A program made the position numbers and the translations under genes. Source: Opitutia bacterium (GTDB taxonomy: Bacteria; Verrucomicrobiota; Verrucomicrobiia; Opitutales; Seribacteraceae). From it: DNA of 11,550 bases. A model generated the notes under the pieces. It saw nothing but the letters and a program-made list of their open reading frames with translations. It made no database searches and was not told where the DNA came from. Below are positions 1 through 6,212 of this stretch, piece after piece. Location: positions 1 to 11,550 of the forward strand of contig JABGUO010000239.1 in NCBI GenBank assembly GCA_018646565.1, in the 5' to 3' direction. The number at the start of each line of letters is the position of its first letter. Positions within the stretch are counted from its first letter, which is position 1.

Positions 1-575
1 GATGCCATAATCACATTGGCATGATGTTTTCCAGGGAAACCATTCGCCCGCGAATCGACCCGCCACCTTTCATTACCAGTTTTACGGTCCAGACAATAAG
101 CGGTGCCTTTGACACTTCCAAAATAAACTGAATCCTTGGTAACTAAGGCCGAACTATACACTCCGCCTCTCGGAATAAGCCCCTGGCTTTCCATCTCTTG
201 AAATCTTATTTTTTCGTCTTCAGAACCAAGCTGAAATTTCCAGGCTAAATCACCGTTTGGTTTTAATTTATAAAAGGCGGGAAATGTCGCAGTACCAAAA
301 TAAACATAACCATTGACCACAGATGGTGTGGCACAAACCATACCTATTTTTTGTGAAACTCCTTTTTTGGGAAACCTCCATTTCAGGGAAAGTTTGGAAA
401 TATTTTGTGGTGAAAGAATCCTTTCCGCGGAATTAAATCTCCAACCATTGGATGATTGATTGTAGGTGGGCCAATCTTGTGCACCGGAAATTCTTACTGA
501 AGCTAGAAATAATATGGAAGCAAAAAGTCTGAGGAATCGCCGACTATAAAAGTGTTTTGAAATGCCCCTTTTCAT
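1..575 (-). CDS. PQQ-type beta-propeller protein, exported, 3' part cut off by the window edge
   Basis: The frame is open from an ATG at 575 to the left edge, giving 191 complete codons with no stop. The N-terminus is a signal peptide: a basic start (MKRGISKHFYSRR), a hydrophobic core LFASILFLASV, and a likely cleavage after SGA (residues 32-34). The mature protein begins QDWPTYNQSSNGWRFN, then SPQNISKLSLKWRFP, a typical opening of PQQ-repeat quinoprotein-like propellers. Blade-like strands follow: VVNGYVYFGT with KLKPNGDLAWKF, and VTKDSVYFGS with CLDRKTGNERWR. These V-Y-F-G plus D-x-x-T-G-x-x-x-W units are the PQQ-repeat signature, and two or three blades are visible. The family includes BamB-like scaffolds and PQQ alcohol or polyvinyl-alcohol dehydrogenases. 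The visible part cannot separate an enzyme from a scaffold, and no haem motif is seen. It is the last visible gene of a minus-strand run, 50 bases after the DUF1080 gene. No Shine-Dalgarno sequence is apparent. Confidence 0.85.
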   Translation of the reverse strand, partial: MKRGISKHFYSRRFLRLFASILFLASVRISGAQDWPTYNQSSNGWRFNSAERILSPQNISKLSLKWRFPKKGVSQKIGMVCATPSVVNGYVYFGTATFPAFYKLKPNGDLAWKFQLGSEDEKIRFQEMESQGLIPRGGVYSSALVTKDSVYFGSVKGTAYCLDRKTGNERWRVDSRANGFPGKHHANVIMA

Positions 576-625
576 CTAAGGAACAAAAAGTTAACAAAAG
601 CCCGGTTAATTCCCGTCAATGATTT

Positions 626-1411
626 CTAACTCTGGTCAATTATCCAGACATTTCTAAAGCGCACATCCTGACCATGTTCCTGGAGTTTAAGTCCGCCGGG
701 TGCAGCAGTAACCTTGATTCCACCATTTGCCTTTTGGATCTCAGCATTGTCATGCACCTTGATTCCATTCCACCAGACAGTGGCTCTTGCATTTGCGGTC
801 TTTTTATCGCCGTCCCACTTCGCGTCCTTGAAAATAAAATGAAATGCATGCCATTGCCCATTGGAGCGCCAGGCATTGTGATCGGGCACGCGATCCATAC
901 AGAAAGCGGCAATTCCATGCCCGCCAATTTTCCAATTGTAGGGGTCTTTAATATCTTTTCCCTTGGGGGATTCGATCTGAATTTCATATCGGTTTTGCAT
1001 GTAAACCCCACTATTGCTGTAACCGTCCGGTTTTCCGTCACCGCGGGCTCCCATCAAGATGAATTCAACATGCCCCTCGTAACTGGAATATTTCTTTTTG
1101 GTCACTAAGTCATGAGTTCCCCACTTCCTACCACCATTTGTCATTAGAGTCTTTCCGTCTCCGTTTGGGTTATCCATAATCTTCCAGGTAATTCCCATAT
1201 CCTTCTTGGGCCACATTTCCCAATTTTTCTTAACTGATTTCATCGTCCCATCAAAAAGTACTTCTGCACCCTTGGGTGCTTTCAGACCAACATCCTTGTT
1301 CTTTTCATATCCGCTTCTATCTTCGGGCTTTTGGATCTTACCAGCATGAAGAAAACCGGCAAATACCAGCATCGAAGAGATGATTATGGATTGAGAAGTG
1401 GTTTTATTCAT
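626..1411 (-). CDS. Secreted DUF1080 (3-keto-disaccharide hydrolase-type) protein
   Basis: This 261-residue protein has an N-terminal signal peptide (hydrophobic IIISSMLVFAGFLHA, likely cut near residue 23). One DUF1080 domain fills about residues 48-258. Family hallmarks are VLFDGT (51-56), SNSGVYMQNRYEIQI (132-146, the conserved SGVY-x-x-RYE-Q-I strand), NGQWHAFHFIFKDAKWDG (184-201), WWNGIKVHDN (213-222) and GGLKLQEHGQDVRFRNVWI (239-257). DUF1080 is a concanavalin-like beta-sandwich abundant in Planctomycetota, Verrucomicrobiota and Bacteroidota. Some members hydrolyse 3-keto-glycosides, and many others are uncharacterised sugar-binding or hydrolytic proteins. The length is normal for a single-domain member. 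It lies 40 bases after the coiled-coil gene and 50 bases before the PQQ propeller gene on the same strand, so co-transcription is likely. The family call is firm. The substrate is unknown, and enzymatic activity is inferred only from family membership. Confidence 0.93.
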   Translation of the reverse strand: MNKTTSQSIIISSMLVFAGFLHAGKIQKPEDRSGYEKNKDVGLKAPKGAEVLFDGTMKSVKKNWEMWPKKDMGITWKIMDNPNGDGKTLMTNGGRKWGTHDLVTKKKYSSYEGHVEFILMGARGDGKPDGYSNSGVYMQNRYEIQIESPKGKDIKDPYNWKIGGHGIAAFCMDRVPDHNAWRSNGQWHAFHFIFKDAKWDGDKKTANARATVWWNGIKVHDNAEIQKANGGIKVTAAPGGLKLQEHGQDVRFRNVWIIDQS

Positions 1412-1451
1412 TTGTTTTTAATTGTTAAAAATAGCTAGATTAATCGAAATT

Positions 1452-2378
1452 TTATTCCTCTTCGTGTTTTTCATGTTCGTGTTCATGATCTTCTTCGCCT
1501 TCTCCATGATGTCGCCACTCTTCCCAAGTGTTGCGCGCTTCCCTTTCGGACATTTTTCCTAAACGAACTGCTGCCTTTAACCCACGGGCAACCTGTTCCC
1601 AAAGTTCCTCCTCATCTTCCCACAATTGACTATCCCGCTCTTGTTCACGGGAATACTCCCCATCTTCTTCAATAGGACGATGAAGGCTTCTCTCTACTTC
1701 TTCAATTTCACGGTGTGCCCTCGCCATAATCCGTACCGCTTCCTCCTCGCTCATCCGACCTTGTTCCACCGCTTGATCTAATTTTCTTTCCTGTTGTTCC
1801 AAATCAATTTCCCGATGAGCAAGATGAATCTCTTTTTGTAAATTCCGACGCAATGCCTCTCCTTCTCTCTGGGCTTCCTCCCTAATTAATTCTCCCTCTC
1901 GGACTGCCACTTCCAATTTTTTGATACCTTCTCGAAGCTCACGATGTAATTCAGCCGCAACTTTTTCTTTTTGCATTAGGCTTTCTTCCATTCGCTCGTA
2001 TTCTGCATTTGCCTGTTCTCGAGACATTCTTCCCGAACGAACGGCCCCCTCAATTTCCTCTTTCACCCTGCCCCATTGAACTTCCTTCATGCGTTCATGC
2101 TGCTGACGGTGTAACTTTTCTAATTTCTTACGACCATCCTCCTGAGAGAGTTCTCCTTCACGGACCATTCCCTGAATTTTCCGAGACTCGGTATGCATGC
2201 GCACCTGCAAATTACCGATTTCTTCCTGAAGTCTTTTCTCTTTTTCTTTTAGTTCAGCTCGTCCCCTCTCCTCTCCGCTGGTTTCTTTTCTTTCTCTCTC
2301 GCGATGATCATCGGCAAATACTAGGTAAGATAAAGAACTAATGAAAAAGGGAAAGGAAAGGAAGATAAGCTTTTTCAT
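1452..2378 (-). CDS. Secreted, highly charged coiled-coil protein with five short helical repeats and a His/Glu tail
   Basis: I do not recognise a named family. The 308-residue product starts with a signal peptide (MKKLIFLSFPFFISSLSYLVFA, then DDHRE). The rest is almost entirely Glu, Arg, Lys and Gln with regularly spaced Leu/Ile/Val/Met, as expected for long alpha-helix or coiled coil. A motif of about 20 residues, A-V-R-x-G-x-M/L-S-x-E-E-A, occurs five times, starting near residues 71, 112, 158, 203 and 270. Examples are AVRSGRMSREQA, AVEQGRMSEEEA and AVRLGKMSEREA. The C-terminal 20 residues are a His/Glu tail (HHGEGEEDHEHEHEKHEEE), a plausible metal-binding or very acidic terminus. The next gene upstream (2417-3250) encodes a protein with one copy of the same motif, so the two are probably related in function and co-transcribed (38-base gap). 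There are no cysteines in the mature part. An extended periplasmic or cell-surface protein is the best structural guess, and the biochemical role is unknown. Confidence 0.85.
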   Translation of the reverse strand: MKKLIFLSFPFFISSLSYLVFADDHRERERKETSGEERGRAELKEKEKRLQEEIGNLQVRMHTESRKIQGMVREGELSQEDGRKKLEKLHRQQHERMKEVQWGRVKEEIEGAVRSGRMSREQANAEYERMEESLMQKEKVAAELHRELREGIKKLEVAVREGELIREEAQREGEALRRNLQKEIHLAHREIDLEQQERKLDQAVEQGRMSEEEAVRIMARAHREIEEVERSLHRPIEEDGEYSREQERDSQLWEDEEELWEQVARGLKAAVRLGKMSEREARNTWEEWRHHGEGEEDHEHEHEKHEEE

Positions 2379-2416
2379 AAATAAAAAAGAGGTAAGACAG
2401 AGAATCAGTACTTAGA

Positions 2417-3250
2417 CTACTTTTTCTTCTTTTTGGAACAGTCTTCTTTTTTATCGGAGCAGGATTTCTTATCTTTGCCACAAGAAGAAGAGCTTTTTGG
2501 GGAACAGGATTCGGATTTTGTACAATCACTTGTTTTAGAGCATTCTTTTTTTGCACATGCATCTTTTCCTTTTTTACAATCTGACTTAGCCCGGCCTTTC
2601 CCACACTTAGATTTTCCCTTTTTCTTGTCGCAATCTGATTTCTCTCTTGAATCAGGACAAACTTTTGATCCCCTGTCCTGCCCCTGACCAGGACCTCGTC
2701 CCATCGGTGGCATCATTCCTCTAGCTGGACCTCCCCTTTGCATATCCGATCTGGGACTACCCCCATGAGGATGCGAAGGGAGGACACCTTGGCGTGGCAT
2801 TCCTCCGCGCATTTGCATCTCCATTTGTTTACGGCGCATATCCCAGTGAAAATGTTCCATGTCCCACTCCCGACGCTCGCGATCGAAATCTCGCTTCATT
2901 CTCTCCATCTCCATATCCCATTCTAGGCGTGCCCGGTCATGTTCGCGTTCTATTCTTTCCAATTCAAATTCTAACTCCAGGATTTCAATCTCGCGTTCCA
3001 ACTCTTCGGCTTCCTCCCAATCATCCTCCTCGTGGTATTCCCCTTCTTGCTCGTCATGATGTCCATGTTCACGCTGGACAGCATGCCATTTCGCCCATCC
3101 TTCCTTTTCGGTCATTTTGCCGGCCTTAACAGCCTGTTTAATACGTTCACCGATTTTGTGAAGTTCGTGCTTATGATCTTCCCCAGAAACGGAGATCATT
3201 CCACAGAGGAAAAAACAGACAGATAATAAAGATATGAGTGACTTTTTCAT
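2417..3250 (-). CDS. Secreted coiled-coil protein with a Cys/Lys-rich C-terminal tail
   Basis: I take the ATG at 3250 as the start, giving 277 residues. An in-frame ATG at 3352 would add 34 residues ahead of a complete signal peptide (MKKSLISLLSVCFFLCGMISVSG, then EDHKH) and would run into the sulfatase upstream region. The mature protein has four zones. Residues 40-59 hold one helical repeat (AVKAGKMTEKEGWAKW) like those of the downstream neighbour. Residues 61-105 are very acidic and His-bearing (HGHHDEQEGEYHEEDD). Residues 100-148 are an alternating-charge helix with repeated EWDM (109-113 and 128-131). Residues 149-195 are a Gly/Pro/Met-rich linker (GPARGMMPPMGRGPG). Residues 196-277 form a Lys/Ser tail with 11 cysteines at 198, 207, 216, 225, 232, 237, 243, 249, 257, 264 and 271. 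The tail could bind metal or form disulfides. No known domain is recognised and the function is unknown. It is the first gene of the minus-strand run. Confidence 0.82.
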   Translation of the reverse strand: MKKSLISLLSVCFFLCGMISVSGEDHKHELHKIGERIKQAVKAGKMTEKEGWAKWHAVQREHGHHDEQEGEYHEEDDWEEAEELEREIEILELEFELERIEREHDRARLEWDMEMERMKRDFDRERREWDMEHFHWDMRRKQMEMQMRGGMPRQGVLPSHPHGGSPRSDMQRGGPARGMMPPMGRGPGQGQDRGSKVCPDSREKSDCDKKKGKSKCGKGRAKSDCKKGKDACAKKECSKTSDCTKSESCSPKSSSSCGKDKKSCSDKKEDCSKKKKK

Positions 3251-3361
3251 AGAAGGTATTGGGTTAACGAAAATTGAAATTACATAACAAAACATAATAA
3301 AAACAAAGTAAACTTCTTTTTGACGCTTGATCTCCTTTTGTTGAAATCTCAACCTAGCACA
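3251..3361. promoter_or_regulatory. Divergent intergenic region carrying the promoters of the coiled-coil operon and the sulfatase gene
   Basis: These 111 AT-rich bases separate two divergently read genes, so they must hold the 5' controls of both unless transcription starts inside a gene. On the plus strand a candidate sigma-70-like pair is TTGACG at 3320-3325 and TGAAAT at 3342-3347, with a 16-base spacer. It would leave a very short leader before the sulfatase ATG at 3362. The -10 box matches only four of six consensus bases, so this is weak. On the minus strand the region is rich in T and A (TTATTATGTTTTGTTATGTAAT), but I could not fix a convincing promoter. No operator palindrome stands out. 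Confidence 0.3.
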
Positions 3362-4768
3362 ATGTATCGTACTTTTCTTCCTTTTTTATTCCTATTATCA
3401 TCCATTTCTACTCAAGCTGAAAGGCCTAATATTATCCTCGTCTTCATTGACGATATGGGATGGGGAGACTTTTCCTGCTTTGGAAATGAGCATGCCAAGA
3501 CTCCTCACATCGACCGCCTCGCTAAAGAAGGGCTGCGCTTCGATCAGTTTTACGTCAACTCGCCCATCTGCTCTCCATCCCGAGTGGCTATTTCCACCGG
3601 GCAATATCCCCAAAGGTGGAAAATTACTTCCTACCTGAGCAACCGAGACCATAATAAAAAACGAGGCATGGCTCAATGGCTCGATCCGAAAGCTCCAATG
3701 CTTGCCCGCTCCCTGCAAAAAAGCGGATACGCCACCGGCCACTTTGGAAAGTGGCACATGGGCGGCCAGCGCAATGTGGCCGACGCACCGGAAATATCAG
3801 AATATGGATTTGATCAATCGCTGACCAATTTTGAAGGAATGGGGCCCAAGCTTCTACCCCTCACACTCAAACCCGGACAGGATCCGAAAAAGCCAGGACG
3901 TCTATGGGCAGATGCCTACCGCCTGGGTAAAGGTGCCCGTTGGGTGCAACGATCCAAAATCACCGAAGGTTTTGTGGATGGAGCCATTCCTTTCATTAAA
4001 AAAGCGAAACAGGAGAACAAACCCTTTTACATCAATCTCTGGCCTGATGATGTGCATACTCCGTTTTGGCCTCCTGTTGAACAATGGAAAGACGGTTCTA
4101 AACGCCAGCTCTTTCTTTCCGTACTCGAGGAAATGGACCGGCAATTGGGCAAATTATTTGATCATGTCCGAAACAATCCTGATCTTGCCGACAATACGCT
4201 TATCCTTGCATGCTCCGATAACGGTCCGGAAAAGGGAGCCGGAGTTGCGGGTCCATTCCGTGGGTTCAAGACTCACCTTTATGAAGGAGGTATCCGTTCC
4301 TCTCTCGTTGCCTGGGCACCCAAGTTAATGAACAAAGAAGTGCAGGGTACTATCAATAAAAAATCCATCTTTTCGGCAATTGACCTTGTTCCCACACTAC
4401 TCGAGATCACAAAAACACCGAAGCATGCTAATTTCGACGGCGAATCCCTACCCGATGTACTTCTGGGAAAATCGAATTCATCCCGCAAGCAGGATCTTCT
4501 TTTTCGACGTCCCCCGGACCGAGACTCTTTTTATGGCGTCGAAGATCTGCCCGATCTCGCAATCCGTTCAGGCAAATGGAAACTACTCTGTGAATACGAT
4601 GGCTCCGATCCATCCCTATACGATCTGACCAAGGACCGTGGAGAAAAAAATAACCTGGCAGATGAACATCTCAAAATTGTTCAAGAACTTAGTCAAAAAG
4701 TAATTGCCTGGCATAAATCGATGCCCCCCGATAACGGACCACAAATGGTTTCTTCGGGGAAGAAGTAA
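3362..4768 (+). CDS. Exported type I sulfatase (arylsulfatase family) with intact formylglycine motif
   Basis: The sulfatase hydrolyses sulfate esters, probably on polysaccharide, outside the cytoplasm. I start it at the ATG at 3362 (468 residues) because that codon directly precedes a signal peptide (MYRTFLPFLFLLSSISTQA, then ERPNIILVFIDD). An upstream ATG at 3320 would add 14 residues ahead of it. All hallmark residues are present: DDMGWGD with metal-ligand Asp30/Asp31; the CSPSR motif at residues 70-74, whose Cys70 becomes formylglycine; GHFGKWHMGG with Lys130 and His132; DDVHTPFW with His232; SDNG with Asp286/Asn287; and GFKTHLYEGG with Lys303. The C-terminal subdomain includes the conserved AIRSGKWKLL strand (400-409). 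The Cys-type motif needs a maturase (anaerobic or FGE type), and none is in the window. Length is normal for the family. Sulfatases of this type are strongly expanded in marine Planctomycetota and Verrucomicrobiota. The exact sugar and sulfatase subfamily cannot be told here. Confidence 0.96.
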   Translation: MYRTFLPFLFLLSSISTQAERPNIILVFIDDMGWGDFSCFGNEHAKTPHIDRLAKEGLRFDQFYVNSPICSPSRVAISTGQYPQRWKITSYLSNRDHNKKRGMAQWLDPKAPMLARSLQKSGYATGHFGKWHMGGQRNVADAPEISEYGFDQSLTNFEGMGPKLLPLTLKPGQDPKKPGRLWADAYRLGKGARWVQRSKITEGFVDGAIPFIKKAKQENKPFYINLWPDDVHTPFWPPVEQWKDGSKRQLFLSVLEEMDRQLGKLFDHVRNNPDLADNTLILACSDNGPEKGAGVAGPFRGFKTHLYEGGIRSSLVAWAPKLMNKEVQGTINKKSIFSAIDLVPTLLEITKTPKHANFDGESLPDVLLGKSNSSRKQDLLFRRPPDRDSFYGVEDLPDLAIRSGKWKLLCEYDGSDPSLYDLTKDRGEKNNLADEHLKIVQELSQKVIAWHKSMPPDNGPQMVSSGKK

Positions 4769-4775
4769 ATTCTAG

Positions 4776-6212
4776 TTAGGAAAGTACTTCCTTCACCACA
4801 TGACCGTGCACATCGGTCAGGCGAAATTTCCGTCCCTGGAACCGGTAGGTCAAACGTTCGTGATCCATTCCCAGGAGATGTAACAGAGTTGCATTGAAGT
4901 CGTGGACATGCACGGGGGAATCCGCGATACCATAACCCAAATCATCCGTCCGTCCATGAACATGACCGGGCTTAGTTCCCCCTCCCGCCATCCAGACCGT
5001 AAAGGCTTCCTTATGATGATCCCGCCCCGCTTTGGTTTTCTCGCCCGAACCATTGGTTCCCTGAGCCATCGGGGTGCGTCCAAATTCCGCACTCCAAACC
5101 ACCAAAGTCTCATCGAGCAAGCCTCGTTCTTTCAGGTCCTTAATTAAAGCGGCAATCGGTTGATCCACCTGTTTGCATTTGTTGGGTAAATTATTAAAAA
5201 CGGAATTATGATGATCCCATCCCTGGTCGAATAACTGAACAAATCGCACTCCACGCTCGACCATCCGACGGGCGAGCAGACAGTTATTTGCAAATCCGGA
5301 GCCTCCCACTTTCGCCCCATAGCCATCAAGTGTACTTTGTGATTCCCTTGATAAATCTTTAAGCTCAGGGACACTCGTCTGCATACGGTAAGCCATTTCG
5401 TACTGGCTGATACGGGTGGCGATTTCGGGATCCCCCACCCCTTCGAGTTGCATCTCGTTCAATTGATTAACCGCAGAGATTACCTTACGCCGAGCCGAAG
5501 CGTCCACCCCCTCAGGATTGGAAAGAAAGAGAACAGGGTCACCCTTACCACGAAACTCGATACCTTGGTAAACGGAGGGAAGAAATCCACTCCCAAAAAT
5601 ACTGTTTCCCGCACCAGGATATTGTCCGGTAACCATGACCACAAATCCGGGAAGATCCTGGTTTGGCGATCCGAGACCATAATTAGTCCACGCCCCCAAG
5701 CTGGGTCGGCCGAAACGTTCGAACCCGGTCTGCATGAACATCTGGGCGGGCGCATGGTTGAACTGCTCAGTATGAAGAGTACGGATAAAGCACATGTCAT
5801 CGGCTACAGTCTGTAAATGGGGAAGTAAATTTGAAATCCGGATACCGGATTTCCCACATTGCTTAAATTCGAATTTTGATTCGCTGGATGTGCCCAAGAG
5901 AGTTGGTCGTGAGCGAATAAACGCGAGCTGTTTGCCCTCAAACATTTCTTTGGGACAGAGTTCACCGTTTCTTTTTTGTAGCTCGGGTTTATAATCGAAC
6001 AGATCGAGATGCGAGGGAGCACCAACCAAGTGGAAATAAATTACATTTTTCGCTTGGGGTGCAAAATGGGCAAATGGATTCCTAGGAGCTGCCTGTACAT
6101 CGTTTTGGAGAAGGTCAGCAAGAGCATAACCTCCTATTCCCAGCCCCACCTTTTGAAAAAGCTGCCGACGCGTCAAAGTCCGAAGATATTGGTCTACTGG
6201 GTGAGCATTCAT
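4776..6212 (-). CDS. DUF1501 family exported protein
   Basis: This 478-residue protein belongs to the DUF1501 family, which has an alkaline phosphatase/sulfatase-like fold and is typical of the PVC group. Its start has a twin-arginine-like signal: TRRQLFQ at residues 14-20, followed by the hydrophobic [14 protein letters not shown]. Family motifs follow in order: [16 protein letters not shown] (61-76), [13 protein letters not shown] (151-163), [15 protein letters not shown] (168-182), [15 protein letters not shown] (321-335), [15 protein letters not shown] (371-385), [17 protein letters not shown] (396-412) and a terminal [15 protein letters not shown]. The Asp/His-rich motifs suggest metal binding, but the reaction is not established. 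It overlaps the upstream DUF1549/DUF1553 gene by four bases (ATGA at 6209-6212), so translation is probably coupled. This gene pair is recurrent in planctomycetes and verrucomicrobia. Its stop codon lies 7 bases from that of the convergent sulfatase gene. Confidence 0.95.
   Translation of the reverse strand: MNAHPVDQYLRTLTRRQLFQKVGLGIGGYALADLLQNDVQAAPRNPFAHFAPQAKNVIYFHLVGAPSHLDLFDYKPELQKRNGELCPKEMFEGKQLAFIRSRPTLLGTSSESKFEFKQCGKSGIRISNLLPHLQTVADDMCFIRTLHTEQFNHAPAQMFMQTGFERFGRPSLGAWTNYGLGSPNQDLPGFVVMVTGQYPGAGNSIFGSGFLPSVYQGIEFRGKGDPVLFLSNPEGVDASARRKVISAVNQLNEMQLEGVGDPEIATRISQYEMAYRMQTSVPELKDLSRESQSTLDGYGAKVGGSGFANNCLLARRMVERGVRFVQLFDQGWDHHNSVFNNLPNKCKQVDQPIAALIKDLKERGLLDETLVVWSAEFGRTPMAQGTNGSGEKTKAGRDHHKEAFTVWMAGGGTKPGHVHGRTDDLGYGIADSPVHVHDFNATLLHLLGMDHERLTYRFQGRKFRLTDVHGHVVKEVLS

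Noticed and set aside
626..1108. Plus- and minus-strand alternative frames inside the DUF1080 gene
   Set aside because: The DUF1080 frame carries all conserved motifs. The others are frame shadows without recognisable content.
2417..2640. Pyrimidine-rich plus strand suggesting a structured or triplex-forming tract
   Set aside because: The skew is fully explained by Lys and Glu codons (AAA, AAG, GAA) of the minus-strand gene.
2009..3226. Several plus-strand reading frames opposite the coiled-coil genes
   Set aside because: They arise because Lys/Glu/Arg-rich codons give few stops on the opposite strand. Their products are low-complexity Ser/Phe/Pro-rich sequences with no domain or export logic.
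3251..3352. Longer N-terminus of the Cys/Lys-tail protein starting at the ATG at 3352
   Set aside because: The extra 34 residues precede a complete signal peptide starting at 3250 and would extend into the divergent regulatory region. The shorter start is far more likely.
3320..3361. Sulfatase start at the upstream ATG at 3320
   Set aside because: It would place 14 residues (MTLDLLLLKSQPST) ahead of a normal signal peptide. The ATG at 3362 fits the export signal directly.
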